Shown in pieces: positions 6,587 through 16,437 of a DNA stretch of 36,584 nucleotides. The notes beneath the pieces are model-generated. The model saw nothing but the letters and a program-made list of their open reading frames with translations, had not been told where the DNA came from and did no database searches. Where the stretch lies: the NCBI RefSeq assembly GCF_005503445.1, contig NZ_SCOH01000046.1, forward strand, positions 1-36,584, read 5' to 3'. The position numbers and the translations under genes were made by a program. Source of the stretch: Chitinivorax sp. B (GTDB taxonomy: Bacteria; Pseudomonadota; Gammaproteobacteria; Burkholderiales; SCOH01). Numbering within the stretch: position 1 is the first letter of the stretch; each line of letters opens with the position of its first letter.

Positions 6587-8755
6587 TTACTTGAGCTGTT
6601 TGGCTTTCAGTTCACGGCGGCGACGATGCAATACCGGCTCGGTGTAACCATTGGGCTGTTTCACACCTTCGAACACCAGCTCGCAAGCAGCCTGGAAGGC
6701 GATATTATTGTCGAAGTCAGGCGCCATGTTTTGATACAGCGGATCACTGGCATTTTGCTTGTCGACAATGGCGGCCATGCGTTTCATGACTTCCATCACC
6801 TGTGCTTCACTGCAGATGCCATGGCGCAGCCAGTTGGCAACATGCTGGCTGGAGATGCGCAAGGTGGCGCGGTCTTCCATCAGCCCGACGTTGTGGATGT
6901 CCAGCACTTTGGAGCAACCCACGCCCTGATCAACCCAGCGGACAACATAGCCAAGAATGCCCTGGCAATTGTTTTCCAGCTCGGACTGGATGTCGGCGGC
7001 CGACCAATTGGTATCCGGCGCCAACGGAATGTTGAGGATGTCATCCACGTTGACGCGGGTGCGTGCCGCCAGCTCCTTCTGACGTGCCTGGACATTCACC
7101 TGATGGTAATGCATGGCATGCAGCGTAGCGCCGGTGGGTGAGGGCACCCAGGCACAGTTGGCACCGGCTTTGGGATGACCAACTTTGGTATTGACCATTT
7201 CCGCCATCATGTCCGGTTTCGGCCACATACCTTTGCCAATCTGAGCGCGGCCAGCCAAGCCACACAAAAGACCGACGTCCACATTGGCATCTTCATAAGC
7301 CAGAATCCACTTTTCCTTCTTCATGGCTTCCTTGCGCACAACCGCGCCTGCTTCCATGGAAGTATGGATTTCATCGCCGGTACGATCCATGAAACCGGTA
7401 TTGATGAAGATGGTACGTTCGCGTGCCTGGCGGATACATTCCTTCAGGTTGACGCTGGTACGGCGTTCTTCATCCATGATGCCGATTTTCAGTGTGTTAC
7501 GCTTCAGGCTCAATGCGGTTTCAACACGGCTGAACAGCTCAACGGCAAAGGCGACTTCTTCCGGGCCGTGCATCTTGGGCTTCACGATATACATGGAGTC
7601 CGTACGGGAATTTTTCAGCGTGTTGGTGCCAACAATGTCATGCTTGGCGATCAACGCGGTGACCATGGCATCCATGATGCCTTCAAAGACTTCTTCACCT
7701 TTATACAAGATGGCCGGGTTGGTCATCAGATGGCCGACATTGCGCAGCAACAGTAGTGAACGTCCGTGTAACTTGAATGGCTGACCTTGCGGATTGACGA
7801 ACTCGCGGTCTGGCGTCATGCGGCGGGTAACCTGCTTGCCACCTTTTTCAAACGTGTCTTCCAGCGTACCTTTCATCAGGCCCAACCAGTTGCCATAGAC
7901 TTCAACTTTGTCTTCGGCATCGACTGCTGCAATTGAGTCTTCACAATCCTGAATGGTTGTGACAGCGGCTTCCAGAACCACATCTTTGACACGGGCAGGG
8001 TCGGTCTGACCAATTGCACTGTTGCCATCGATCTGGATTTCGATATGCAGATTGTTGTTTTTCAACAGAACCGACGTCGGATTGGCCGCTTCGCCGGTAT
8101 AGCCGACAAATTTCTCAGGCTGTGCCAGCCCAACCTGCTCCCCACCTTTCAAGGTCACGCGTAGCTGCCCATTGGCAACTGCATACAAGGTAGCGTCATG
8201 ATGACTGCCAGTGGCCAACGGGATGGCCTGATTGAGGAAGTTGCGAGCAAATTCGATAACTTTTGCGCCACGTACAGGGTTGTAGCCTTTGCCTTTTTCC
8301 GCGCCATCGACTTCGGTAATGACATCAGTGCCATATAGCGCATCATACAAACTGCCCCAGCGAGCATTGGCGGCATTCAACGCATAGCGGGCATTTTTTA
8401 CCGGCACCACCAACTGTGGGCCAGCCAAGACGGCAATCTCTTCGTCCACATTTTCGGTGATGATCTGGAAGTCTTCACCTTCGGGCTGTAGATAGCCAAT
8501 CTCAGTCAAAAAGCTTTTGTAGGCAGCAAAATTGAAGCTAGGGTTAGTGCGGTGCCATGCATCAATCTTGGTTTGTAGCTCGTCACGTTTGGCGAGCAGT
8601 GCTTTGTTCTTGGGTGTGAGATCAGCCAGGATCTGTTCAAAGGCTACCCAGTAGGCATTGGCATCAACACCGGTACCAGGGATGATCTGGTCGATGATGA
8701 GATCATGTAATTCCTTGGCGATCTCCAGTCCACCTTTTTGAATACGTGCAGTCAT
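6587..8755 (-). CDS. glcB: Malate synthase G
   Basis: 722 residues, almost the length of E. coli GlcB (723). It condenses glyoxylate with acetyl-CoA to malate in the cytosol, the second step of the glyoxylate shunt. Visible family landmarks include [18 protein letters not shown] (~265-285), [17 protein letters not shown] (~425-440), the segment [22 protein letters not shown] (given only in part: [11 protein letters not shown]), and [20 protein letters not shown] in the C-terminal half. The enzyme is the monomeric G isoform, not the shorter AceB type. It follows aceA on the same strand, but a strong terminator stands between them, so expression is at least partly independent. The start ATG at 8755 has only a weak GAGG-type ribosome site. 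Confidence 0.97.
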   Translation of the reverse strand: MTARIQKGGLEIAKELHDLIIDQIIPGTGVDANAYWVAFEQILADLTPKNKALLAKRDELQTKIDAWHRTNPSFNFAAYKSFLTEIGYLQPEGEDFQIITENVDEEIAVLAGPQLVVPVKNARYALNAANARWGSLYDALYGTDVITEVDGAEKGKGYNPVRGAKVIEFARNFLNQAIPLATGSHHDATLYAVANGQLRVTLKGGEQVGLAQPEKFVGYTGEAANPTSVLLKNNNLHIEIQIDGNSAIGQTDPARVKDVVLEAAVTTIQDCEDSIAAVDAEDKVEVYGNWLGLMKGTLEDTFEKGGKQVTRRMTPDREFVNPQGQPFKLHGRSLLLLRNVGHLMTNPAILYKGEEVFEGIMDAMVTALIAKHDIVGTNTLKNSRTDSMYIVKPKMHGPEEVAFAVELFSRVETALSLKRNTLKIGIMDEERRTSVNLKECIRQARERTIFINTGFMDRTGDEIHTSMEAGAVVRKEAMKKEKWILAYEDANVDVGLLCGLAGRAQIGKGMWPKPDMMAEMVNTKVGHPKAGANCAWVPSPTGATLHAMHYHQVNVQARQKELAARTRVNVDDILNIPLAPDTNWSAADIQSELENNCQGILGYVVRWVDQGVGCSKVLDIHNVGLMEDRATLRISSQHVANWLRHGICSEAQVMEVMKRMAAIVDKQNASDPLYQNMAPDFDNNIAFQAACELVFEGVKQPNGYTEPVLHRRRRELKAKQLK

Positions 8756-8818
8756 TATGCGGGCCTCGTGTTCTGCATGGCCTCATCCGCGTGGGCCATG
8801 GTGCATGCGCGATAAACA

Positions 8819-8850
8819 AAAAACCGCACGAGTCGCCCCGTGCGGTTTTT
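8819..8850 (-). terminator. Rho-independent terminator between aceA and glcB
   Basis: A 12-bp stem, 8819-8830 with 8839-8850, with an eight-base loop. In the minus direction it ends in a T-run, so it terminates aceA transcripts 23-54 bases after the stop; the A/T flanks make it potentially bidirectional. Confidence 0.85.
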
Positions 8851-8872
8851 CAATCCGAATAAACCGTGTGGC

Positions 8873-10171
8873 TTAGTGGAATTGTTCTTCTTCAGTCGAA
8901 CCAGTCAGGGCGGTAACTGAGGAAGCGCCACCTTGAATCACAGTGGTCACGTCATCGAAGTAGCCAGTGCCCACTTCCTGCTGGTGAGATACGAAGGTGT
9001 AGCCGCGGTCGCGTGCTGCGAATTCCGGCTCTTGCACCTTCTCAACATAAGCCGACATGCCGCGTGCAACGTAGTCTTGCGCCAGATCGTACATGTTGTA
9101 CCACATGCTGTGGATGCCAGCGAGGGTGATGAACTGGTACTTGTAGCCCATTGCACCCAGCTCGCGCTGGAATTTGGCGATGGTGGCATCGTCCAGGTTC
9201 TTCTTCCAGTTGAAGGAAGGAGAGCAGTTGTAAGCCAGCATTTTGCCAGGGTGCTTGGCATGTACGGCTTCAGCGAACTTGCGAGCAAATTCCAGATCCG
9301 GTGTGCCGGTTTCGCACCATACCAAGTCAGCGTAGTCAGCATAGGCAATCGCACGGCTGATCGCTTGGTCGATACCTTTACGGGTCTTGAAGAAACCTTC
9401 TGCAGTACGTTCGCCAGTCAGGAACGGCTTGTCATTTTCGTCGCAATCGCTGGTCAGCAGGTCAGCTGCTTCAGCATCGGTACGGGCGATCACCAGTGTC
9501 GGTACGCCGTATACGTCAGCAGCTAGGCGTGCTGCGATCAATTTCTGTACGGCTTCTTGAGTCGGAACCAGTACCTTGCCACCCATGTGACCACATTTCT
9601 TCACTGAAGCCAATTGGTCTTCAAAGTGAACGCCAGCTGCGCCAGCACGGATCATCGCTTTCATCAGCTCATGCGCATTCAACACGCCGCCAAAACCTGC
9701 TTCAGCATCAGCAACGATTGGTGCGAAGTAGTCGACGAAGCCTGCATCACCACGCTCAATACCCTTGGAATGCTGAATTTCATCGGCACGGGTAAAAGCA
9801 TTGTTGATGCGTTCAACCACGGTCGGTACCGAGTTCACCGGGTACAGCGATTGGTCAGGATACATCGCCATGTAGCTGTTGTTGTCAGCGGCAACTTGCC
9901 AGCCGGACAGATAAATGGCCTGAATGCCGGCTTTGACCTGTTGCATGGCTTGGCCACCAGTCAGAGCACCCAAACAGTTGACATAAGGCTGGGTATGCAG
10001 ACGCTCCCACAGTTTGGCTGCGCCATGCTTGGCCAAACTGTATTCCACATGTACAGAGCCACGCAGACGCTCAACGTCTGCTGCGGTGTAGCCGCGCTTG
10101 ATGCCGTTCCAGCGCTCGTTGGTGTCCCAGTCTTTCTGAATCGCTGCAATGCGTGCTTCGCGAGTAGTCAT
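8873..10171 (-). CDS. aceA: Isocitrate lyase
   Basis: 432 residues, close to E. coli AceA (434). It cleaves isocitrate to glyoxylate and succinate in the cytosol, feeding malate synthase G encoded downstream; together they let the cell grow on acetate or fatty acids. The catalytic signature KKCGHMGGK lies at residues 191-199 with catalytic Cys193. Other landmarks are [10 protein letters not shown] (~89-98), DAEAGFGG (155-162), and the C-terminal SPSFNWKK. The ATG at 10171 has a GGGGAT ribosome site about ten bases upstream. A good promoter lies ~200 bases upstream, leaving a long leader. Confidence 0.97.
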   Translation of the reverse strand: MTTREARIAAIQKDWDTNERWNGIKRGYTAADVERLRGSVHVEYSLAKHGAAKLWERLHTQPYVNCLGALTGGQAMQQVKAGIQAIYLSGWQVAADNNSYMAMYPDQSLYPVNSVPTVVERINNAFTRADEIQHSKGIERGDAGFVDYFAPIVADAEAGFGGVLNAHELMKAMIRAGAAGVHFEDQLASVKKCGHMGGKVLVPTQEAVQKLIAARLAADVYGVPTLVIARTDAEAADLLTSDCDENDKPFLTGERTAEGFFKTRKGIDQAISRAIAYADYADLVWCETGTPDLEFARKFAEAVHAKHPGKMLAYNCSPSFNWKKNLDDATIAKFQRELGAMGYKYQFITLAGIHSMWYNMYDLAQDYVARGMSAYVEKVQEPEFAARDRGYTFVSHQQEVGTGYFDDVTTVIQGGASSVTALTGSTEEEQFH

Positions 10172-10205
10172 TCGATGATCCCCAAACAGAAAACAGTAGC
10201 TAACC

Positions 10206-10224
10206 TTTGACGCAGTGCGTCAAA
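10206..10224. promoter_or_regulatory. 19-bp perfect palindrome in the aceA leader
   Basis: TTTGACGCA-G-TGCGTCAAA at 10206-10224: two 9-bp arms around one central base, 34 bases before the aceA start codon and ~145 bases downstream of the predicted transcription start. It could be an operator for a dimeric repressor acting as a roadblock, or a hairpin in the mRNA close to the ribosome site. The symmetry is directly visible; the role is inferred. Confidence 0.45.
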
Positions 10225-10373
10225 TCTTCATGCCACGGCGAACCGCAGCGAACACGGGATGCGCCAGAGATCTTATCTGGCCTGCTTTAGCGGGCTGTGT
10301 TGATGGACGTACCCTTTAGGCGCATAGGAATCGGGATCGACCCCACGTGTGTGACCTAAGCTTTGGTGACTCG

Positions 10374-10403
10374 ATTATAAGCACGATGTGTGCAGTGCAG
10401 CAA
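10374..10403 (-). promoter_or_regulatory. Predicted sigma70-type promoter of aceA
   Basis: On the minus strand a perfect -10 TATAAT (10379-10374) is preceded by an 18-bp spacer and a -35 TTGCTG (10403-10398). Transcription would start near 10367, giving a ~195-nt untranslated leader before aceA. The rest of the 405-bp gap between aceA and grpE shows no gene. Confidence 0.6.
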
Positions 10404-10505
10404 CCGCAAATTTCAAAATATACGATTTTTATCAATAGGGAGATACCCGATATTGATCAAACGACCGTTTGAAAGGAGTGTAGGCATTTTTTTCTATGGT
10501 AGCTA

Positions 10506-10530
10506 TTGAAATTTTCAATGGTGCCATCAT
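10506..10530 (+). promoter_or_regulatory. Possible weak heat-shock (sigma32) promoter of grpE
   Basis: TTGAAA at 10506-10511 and GCCATCAT at 10523-10530 partly match the sigma32 -35 and -10 elements with an 11-base spacer, about 47 bases before the grpE start. The match is much poorer than that in front of dnaK, so this is tentative. Confidence 0.25.
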
Positions 10531-10576
10531 GTAAAATGGATTGTTGGCAAAACCCTATTGGTAATGAGGAATAGCA

Positions 10577-11128
10577 ATGCAAGGCAATCACGAACTCGAG
10601 CCGAAACCTGATCAGATCAATGCCGCCGAGTCGGCTACAGACAACCAGGCGGTCGATCAGCCCGAAGTCATGCCAAGCACTGAAGAGCTGCTGCGTCAGG
10701 CAGAACTGAAGGCAAGCGAGCATCATGATGCGTGGCTGCGTGCCAAGGCCGATGCGGAAAACATCCGACGTCGTGCACATGAAGACGTTCAGAATGCGAA
10801 CAAATACGCCGTTACCAAATTCGCCACCGAATTGCTGGCTGTGAAAGACAGCCTGGAAATGGCGATGAAAGACAACAGCTCGGTTGAGAACATCAAGATG
10901 GGTGTCGAAATGACGCTCAAACAGCTTGTCAGCGCGTTTGAAAAGTTTCAGGTCGTGGAAATCAATCCGGAAGGCCAAAAGCTTGATCCGCACAAGCATC
11001 AGGCAATCAGCGTGGTGCCGGCTGACGTTGAACCCAATACCGTGGTGAGCGTGATGCAAAAGGGCTACATGCTGGCTGATCGCGTGATCCGCCCTGCGAT
11101 GGTCGTGGTATCCAAGGCCAAGGAATAA
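10577..11128 (+). CDS. grpE: Nucleotide exchange factor GrpE
   Basis: 183 residues. GrpE is the cytosolic dimeric exchange factor that releases ADP from DnaK. An acidic, low-complexity N-terminus (~1-40) leads into the long helix (TEELLRQAELKASEHHDAW, ~35-53) with RAKADAENIRRR, the family signature, at about 56-67. The C-terminal beta-wing carries the PROSITE-type stretch ending AMVVVSKAKE. Length is normal. ATG at 10577 has TGAGGAA upstream. dnaK follows after a 110-base gap that contains its own heat-shock promoter. Confidence 0.97.
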   Translation: MQGNHELEPKPDQINAAESATDNQAVDQPEVMPSTEELLRQAELKASEHHDAWLRAKADAENIRRRAHEDVQNANKYAVTKFATELLAVKDSLEMAMKDNSSVENIKMGVEMTLKQLVSAFEKFQVVEINPEGQKLDPHKHQAISVVPADVEPNTVVSVMQKGYMLADRVIRPAMVVVSKAKE

Positions 11129-11144
11129 ACCTCGAAAAAAGGGG

Positions 11145-11172
11145 CTTGAAAAGCAAAAAGTGCGCCCCATTT
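11145..11172 (+). promoter_or_regulatory. Heat-shock sigma32 promoter of dnaK
   Basis: CTTGAA at 11145-11150, a 14-base spacer, then CCCCATTT at 11165-11172 match the consensus RpoH promoter in both boxes. Transcription would start near 11179, about 60 bases before the dnaK ATG. Confidence 0.85.
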
Positions 11173-11238
11173 TCGGATTATGGTTATTTGAATCAATGTC
11201 GACGTTGAAGACGGCGGCAGCAAGAAAGGATAAAACAC

Positions 11239-13161
11239 ATGGGCAAGATTATTGGTATTGACTTGGGCACCACGAACTCGTGCGTATCCGTAATGGAAAA
11301 CGGCCAGCCGAAGGTTATCGAAAACTCCGAAGGCGCACGTACCACACCGTCGATCATTGCTTATCAGGAAGATGGCGAAATTCTGGTTGGTGCACCTGCC
11401 AAGCGTCAGGCTGTTACCAATCCCCGTAATACCCTGTTCGCGGTCAAGCGCCTGATTGGCCGCCGTTTTGAAGAAAAGGAAGTTCAAAAGGACATCGACC
11501 TGATGCCTTATGAAATCCTGAAGGCTGACAATGGCGATGCCTGGGTAAAAGTACGTGACAAGAAGCTTGCACCGCCGCAAGTTTCCGCTGAAGTACTGCG
11601 CAAGATGAAGAAAACCGCTGAAGACTACTTGGGGGAAGAAGTCACCGAGGCGGTCATTACCGTACCGGCTTACTTCAACGACAGCCAACGCCAAGCGACC
11701 AAGGATGCTGGCCGCATCGCCGGTCTGGAAGTGAAGCGCATCATCAACGAACCGACTGCTGCGGCACTGGCATTTGGCCTAGACAAGAAAGAGGGTGACC
11801 GCAAGATCGCCGTCTATGACTTGGGTGGCGGTACCTTCGATATCTCGATCATCGAAATCGCGGAACTGGATGGCGAACACCAATTTGAAGTGCTGTCGAC
11901 CAACGGTGATACCTTCCTGGGTGGTGAGGATTTTGACCAACGCATCATTGATTACATCATCGGCGAATTCAAGAAAGAATCCGGCGTTGATCTGAAGCAA
12001 GACGTACTGGCGCTGCAACGCCTGAAGGAAGCGGCTGAGAAGGCGAAGATTGAGCTGTCCTCCAGCCAGCAGACCGAAGTCAACCTGCCTTACATCACTG
12101 CAGATGCCACCGGTCCGAAGCACTTGGCCGTTAAAATCACCCGTGCCAAGTTCGAAGCGCTGGTGGAAGACCTAATCGAGCGTTCGATTGCGCCTTGCAG
12201 CGTCGCAATCAAGGATGCCGGCCTGAAGGTCAGCGACATCGACGACGTCATTCTGGTCGGTGGTCAGACCCGTATGCCGAAAGTTCAGGAGAAGGTGAAG
12301 GAGTTCTTCGGTAAGGAACCGCGCCGTGACGTGAACCCTGATGAAGCTGTTGCTGTGGGCGCTGCGATTCAAGGTGGCGTGCTGAAGGGTGATGTGAAGG
12401 ACGTATTGTTGCTGGACGTGACGCCGTTGAGCCTGGGTATTGAAACCCTGGGTGGCGTGATGACCAAGCTGATCCAGAAGAACACCACCATTCCGACCAA
12501 GGCATCGCAAGTGTTCTCGACCGCTGACGATAACCAAAGCGCCGTGACCATTCACGTGTTGCAAGGTGAGCGTGAGAAGGCCATGGGCAACAAGAGCCTG
12601 GGCCAGTTCAACCTGGAAGGTATCCCGGCTGCACCGCGTGGTATGCCGCAAATTGAAGTGATCTTCGATATCGACGCCAACGGTATTTTGCATGTGTCCG
12701 CCAAGGACAAGGCAACTGGCAAGGAAAACAAGATCACCATCAAAGCGAATTCCGGTCTGTCGGAAGAAGAAATCCAAGGCATGGTGCGTGATGCGGAAGC
12801 CCACGCTGACGAAGACAAGAAGCTGATCGAGCTGGTACAAGCTCGCAACCAGTTGGATGCATTGATCCACTCGGTGAAGAAGTCCCTGACCGAATACGGT
12901 GACAAGATCGGTGCCGACGACAAGGCGAAGATCGAAGCCGCTCTGAAAGATGCTGAAAGCGTTGTGAAGAGTGATGACAAGGTCGAAATCGATGCTAAGT
13001 CGGAAGCATTGTCAACAGCAGCCCATAAGCTGGCTGAGCAGATGTATGCCGATCAACAACCGCAGGGTGGCGCACAACAACAGCCTGGCAGTGAAGCCAG
13101 TGGCAAGGGTGACGACGGCAATGTAGTCGACGCTGAGTTTGAAGAAGTGAAGAAGGGCTGA
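11239..13161 (+). CDS. dnaK: Chaperone DnaK (Hsp70)
   Basis: 640 residues, standard length. ATP-driven cytosolic chaperone working with GrpE and DnaJ encoded on either side. The nucleotide-binding domain (~1-385) opens with [17 protein letters not shown] and contains [13 protein letters not shown] (~195) and [13 protein letters not shown] (~340). The interdomain linker [16 protein letters not shown] (~385-400) leads to the substrate-binding domain and the helical lid, ending in a Q/G-rich tail and the conserved [11 protein letters not shown]. The start has an AGGA ribosome site and its own sigma32 promoter. A large hairpin lies ~90 bases after the stop. Confidence 0.99.
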   Translation: MGKIIGIDLGTTNSCVSVMENGQPKVIENSEGARTTPSIIAYQEDGEILVGAPAKRQAVTNPRNTLFAVKRLIGRRFEEKEVQKDIDLMPYEILKADNGDAWVKVRDKKLAPPQVSAEVLRKMKKTAEDYLGEEVTEAVITVPAYFNDSQRQATKDAGRIAGLEVKRIINEPTAAALAFGLDKKEGDRKIAVYDLGGGTFDISIIEIAELDGEHQFEVLSTNGDTFLGGEDFDQRIIDYIIGEFKKESGVDLKQDVLALQRLKEAAEKAKIELSSSQQTEVNLPYITADATGPKHLAVKITRAKFEALVEDLIERSIAPCSVAIKDAGLKVSDIDDVILVGGQTRMPKVQEKVKEFFGKEPRRDVNPDEAVAVGAAIQGGVLKGDVKDVLLLDVTPLSLGIETLGGVMTKLIQKNTTIPTKASQVFSTADDNQSAVTIHVLQGEREKAMGNKSLGQFNLEGIPAAPRGMPQIEVIFDIDANGILHVSAKDKATGKENKITIKANSGLSEEEIQGMVRDAEAHADEDKKLIELVQARNQLDALIHSVKKSLTEYGDKIGADDKAKIEAALKDAESVVKSDDKVEIDAKSEALSTAAHKLAEQMYADQQPQGGAQQQPGSEASGKGDDGNVVDAEFEEVKKG

Positions 13162-13560
13162 TCCCATTATCAAGGGTTGCAAGGTTTCAATAATACTGCA
13201 GCCCTGATGGGGATGCATCTCGACAGGCCATCTGATGGATGCCGCCTGAATAGGCCGGATTGAGCTTGCCGAGTAGGCAGTAAGCTCGATTCGGCCGTTT
13301 TCATGTCATTCGTATGGCATGACATATTGGTATGGCGATATTCACTTTGCTGGTACAGTGATTGCCGGCGAATTGTTATAGGCGCACGATTACGTGTCTA
13401 TGCGCATCGCCAAGGATGGGCAAGGTACGCCACGTAGCTTGCCATATCGGTATAAGACCGTGAAGTCCACAGGGTTGTGCAACCGTTGGCAAAATACTGA
13501 AGTGCTGTCGGCACAGTAAAGAATTAAGTGCGCAAGTGGCGGCGCAAGGAGAATCCATTG
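13162..13560. other. 399-bp intergenic region between dnaK and the desaturase
   Basis: Besides the terminator hairpin it contains a 7-bp inverted repeat, ATGTCAT (13303-13309) and ATGACAT (13319-13325), and the desaturase ribosome site. I found no convincing open frame and no clear -35/-10 or sigma32 pair, although a promoter for the desaturase must lie here or read through from dnaK. Confidence 0.5.
13253..13296 (+). terminator. Large hairpin terminator after dnaK
   Basis: A 15-bp stem, 13253-13267 with 13282-13296, counting two G-U wobbles, with a 14-base loop, followed by GTTTTC. It lies 92 bases after the dnaK stop and would separate dnaK from the desaturase gene. Confidence 0.65.
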
Positions 13561-14634
13561 ATGCAACGAATCAGCTTTCCACCTCGTGGGCCTTTTCTAG
13601 ATGCTTTGAAGGCGCGGGTGGATACCTATTTTGCTGAATCAGGCCAACGCCAGACAGGTAACTGGCGCTTGTATCTGAAAACCTTATTTGCCTATGGCCT
13701 GGCAATCGGCAGTTATGTGATGCTGGTATGGGGTGTCGATCACTGGTGGTCAGCTTTGTTGGCTGCGTTCTGCTTGGTGCAGGGTTATGTCTTGATTGCC
13801 TTCAACGTCATGCATGATGGTGCGCATGGTAGCTACTCCACAAAACGTTGGTTGAATTGGGTGATGGGTGCCAGCATGGATGTGATCGGTGGCAGTCAGA
13901 TGCTGTGGCGGCAAAAGCACAACATGCTGCATCACACTTATACCAATGTGGAGGGTAAGGACGACGATATTGCCATTGGTGCGTTGATGCGTTTGTCGCC
14001 GCATCAGCCATGGAAACCCTGGCATCGTCTACAGCAATGGTATGCGCCAGTATTGTATAGCCTGTTGACTTTGTATTGGATGTTGTTCAGCGACTGGCAG
14101 AAGATGGTCACCGGCCGGATTGGCGATACGCCGCTACAACATCGGGCTTGGTGGGAGACGCCCTATTTTGTGCTGACCAAGGTGATCTATCTGGGTTACA
14201 CCCTGGTGCTGCCAATGATGTTCCATCCGATGTGGTTGGTGGTGTTGTGCTTTGTCGGGATGCATCTCCTGTTTGGTTTTACACTGTCGATCGTCTTTCA
14301 GTTGGCACATACCGTAGAGGGGGCCGCCTTCCTACAGCCAGATGGCAATGGCAAGATGCAGGATGAATGGGCGGTGCACCAAGTTCGGACCACGGCGGAT
14401 TTTGCGCCCAAAAGCTGGCTCGCAACTTTTTATATGGGTGGTTTAAATTTTCAGGTTGAACACCATTTATTCCACAAGGTTAGCCATGTGCATTACCCGG
14501 CACTGAGCCGAATCGTGCGTGAAACCTGCGCAGAGTTCGACGTGCCGTATCACAGTTTTGCTTCGGTAGGGATGGCGTTGAAGGCGCACTTCCGATTCCT
14601 GCGGCGAATGGGGCAACAGCCCGCAATGGCGTGA
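13561..14634 (+). CDS. Membrane fatty acid desaturase (three-histidine-box, COG3239 type)
   Basis: 357 residues starting MQRISFPPRG at 13561, chosen because AAGGAG lies nine bases upstream; an upstream GTG would add 11 residues without a better site. The three iron-binding histidine boxes are intact: HDGAH at 85-89, HNMLHH at 120-125 and QVEHH at 298-302. The last, with Gln replacing His, is the form seen in front-end/linoleoyl-CoA desaturases. Hydrophobic spans near 40-80, 205-225 and 225-250 place it in the inner membrane. There is no cytochrome b5 domain, so an external electron donor is needed. It introduces a double bond into an acyl chain; the exact position cannot be read from sequence. 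It sits between dnaK and dnaJ on the same strand, 53 bases before dnaJ, suggesting stress-linked membrane adjustment. Confidence 0.9.
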   Translation: MQRISFPPRGPFLDALKARVDTYFAESGQRQTGNWRLYLKTLFAYGLAIGSYVMLVWGVDHWWSALLAAFCLVQGYVLIAFNVMHDGAHGSYSTKRWLNWVMGASMDVIGGSQMLWRQKHNMLHHTYTNVEGKDDDIAIGALMRLSPHQPWKPWHRLQQWYAPVLYSLLTLYWMLFSDWQKMVTGRIGDTPLQHRAWWETPYFVLTKVIYLGYTLVLPMMFHPMWLVVLCFVGMHLLFGFTLSIVFQLAHTVEGAAFLQPDGNGKMQDEWAVHQVRTTADFAPKSWLATFYMGGLNFQVEHHLFHKVSHVHYPALSRIVRETCAEFDVPYHSFASVGMALKAHFRFLRRMGQQPAMA

Positions 14635-14687
14635 CAACAGGCGCAAGCACGGCTTGCGTTGCAAAGTAATGTAAGGTGACACGAGAC

Positions 14688-15812
14688 ATGTCAAAGAAAG
14701 ACTTTTACGAAATTCTGGGCGTCAATCGCGATGCATCCGAAGATGACATCAAGAAAGCCTATCGCAAGTTGGCGATGAAGTATCACCCGGATCGCAATCC
14801 AGACAATCCGCAGGCTGAAGAAAAGTTCAAGGAAGCCAAAGAGGCTTACGAGATCCTGTCTGATAGTCAAAAGCGGGCCGCTTATGACCAATACGGCCAT
14901 GCGGGGGTCGATCCGCAGGCTGGCATGGGAGGCGGTGGTGCAGGTTTTGGCAGTTTTGCCGATGCATTTGGCGATATCTTTGGCGATATCTTTGGTGGCG
15001 GTGGTGGCCGAGGTGGTCGCTCCAATGTTTATCGTGGTGCCGATCTTCGCTACAACCTGGAAATTACGCTGGAAGAAGCTGCGCGTGGGTGTGACAAGCA
15101 GATTCGCATTCCTACCATGGATGAATGCAAGACCTGTGAGGGTTCTGGTGCCAAGCCAGGGACACAGGCCAAAACCTGCTCGACCTGTGGTGGTCACGGT
15201 CAAGTCCGTATGCAGCAAGGCTTCTTCTCGATTCAGCAAACCTGCCCGACATGTCATGGTACCGGTAAGGTCATTCCCGACCCGTGTCGAGATTGCCATG
15301 GTGCGGGCCGTGTGAAGTCGCACAAGACTTTGTCCGTGAAGATTCCGCCCGGTATTGATGAGGGTGACCGCATTCGCCTGGCGGGTGAAGGCGAGCATGG
15401 TACCAATGGTGGTCCAAGTGGCGATCTGTATGTGCAAATGCATATCAAGCCGCACTCGGTGTTCCAGCGCGATGGGGTCGACCTGCATTGTGAGATGCCG
15501 ATTAGTTTCTCCACAGCCGCATTGGGTGGAGAAATTGAAATCCCGACACTGGATGGTGCGGCGAAGATCAAGATTCCGACAGAGACTCAATCTGGCAAGG
15601 TATTCCGTTTGCGTGGAAAAGGGATCAAACCAGTACGCGGTTCCATTCCAGGTGACCTGATGTGCCACGTGGTAGTGGAGACCCCGGTGAACCTGACCGA
15701 GCGTCAGAAGGAACTGCTGCGTGAGTTGGAAGCGATCTCGCAGGGAGATTCGGAAACACACAATCCACGTGCCAAGTCGTGGATGAACAAGGTTAAGGAA
15801 TTCTTCAGCTGA
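14688..15812 (+). CDS. dnaJ: Chaperone DnaJ (Hsp40)
   Basis: 374 residues starting [10 protein letters not shown] at 14688; an in-frame GTG at 14676 is less likely because the AAGGTG ribosome site overlaps it. J domain ~1-70 with HPD at 33-35, then a Gly/Phe-rich linker (~72-115), then the zinc-binding region with four CxxCxGxG repeats ([32 protein letters not shown]), then the C-terminal substrate-binding barrels and dimerisation tail. It delivers substrates to DnaK and stimulates its ATPase in the cytosol. It directly follows the desaturase gene by 53 bases and has no sigma32 promoter that I can see of its own. Confidence 0.98.
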   Translation: MSKKDFYEILGVNRDASEDDIKKAYRKLAMKYHPDRNPDNPQAEEKFKEAKEAYEILSDSQKRAAYDQYGHAGVDPQAGMGGGGAGFGSFADAFGDIFGDIFGGGGGRGGRSNVYRGADLRYNLEITLEEAARGCDKQIRIPTMDECKTCEGSGAKPGTQAKTCSTCGGHGQVRMQQGFFSIQQTCPTCHGTGKVIPDPCRDCHGAGRVKSHKTLSVKIPPGIDEGDRIRLAGEGEHGTNGGPSGDLYVQMHIKPHSVFQRDGVDLHCEMPISFSTAALGGEIEIPTLDGAAKIKIPTETQSGKVFRLRGKGIKPVRGSIPGDLMCHVVVETPVNLTERQKELLRELEAISQGDSETHNPRAKSWMNKVKEFFS

Positions 15813-15833
15813 GTTTACCTGACACTGAGTGTG

Positions 15834-15859
15834 ACAAAGGCCCATTTCTGGGCCTTTGT
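15834..15859 (+). terminator. Rho-independent terminator after dnaJ
   Basis: A 10-bp perfect stem (15834-15843 with 15850-15859), six-base loop, followed by TGTTTT, 22 bases after the dnaJ stop. Confidence 0.85.
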
Positions 15860-15893
15860 TGTTTTAGGGTGGATGGCATTGTTCGCCGCCTAC

Positions 15894-16300
15894 CTACTCT
15901 TCATCGACTTTCAGCATGGCATCTGCCTCAATAACGGGTAGATAGCGGTGAAAAATCCTTTACAGCGTGCCATCCTGTTGCATCTGCGGGATCAGCTTTT
16001 TCCATTCCTGCGCCTAGGTGTCACTGAAGTGTTGTTGGGCTAATGCAAGACCCGATGGCAATGGTTTTTCATTCGGTAGCACATCCAGAATACGCACCGC
16101 AACAGTTAATCCTGTCTCACTTAGATAGCGAACATAGCTTGTGAGTGTAGCGAACAATCCATCGATACAGCGTAAGGCCAGCCGTTTATATAAATGTAGC
16201 TAATGTGATCCTGTCTTGTTGGGCTTTTCCTGAATGGGATCAAAGTGATCTGCACACCAGCAAATAATTGTCGATGGCGCCTACTGTGACGTGACGCCGG
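15894..16300 (-). pseudogene. Decayed gene for a family 3 solute-binding (amino-acid type) periplasmic protein
   Basis: Reading the minus strand in one frame from about 16300 down to the TAG at 15894-15896 gives a continuous protein-like sequence with three internal stops (near 16197-16199, at 16014-16016, and at 15960-15962). Fragments such as RLALRCIDGLFATLTSYVRY and the ending AQEWKKLIPQMQQDGTL followed by RIFHRYLP resemble the C-terminal lobe of SBP_bac_3 periplasmic binding proteins, in which a 'MQ.DG...I..RYL' tail is usual. The N-terminal part looks deleted and no start codon or signal peptide remains. Family assignment is by eye and moderate; the stops are certain. This accounts for most of the 625-bp gap between dnaJ and the next gene. 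Confidence 0.55.
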
Positions 16301-16437
16301 TCGATAGTATCAACCGTAGCGGCGTTGGATGATCTGAAAAATATACTGTTGTCATGATTGAGCAAGATGGGCTATGCTTCGGCTAATACGTTTGTGGTAA
16401 AATATCCCACATATTGATTGATGGAGTGAGCTGAATC

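Noticed and set aside
10457-11170. 237-residue minus-strand frame opposite grpE
   Set aside because: Histidine- and phenylalanine-rich shadow of a conserved gene, as expected from its codon pattern.
14691-15845. 384-residue minus-strand frame opposite dnaJ
   Set aside because: Shadow of dnaJ; it runs through the dnaJ terminator and shows no family features.
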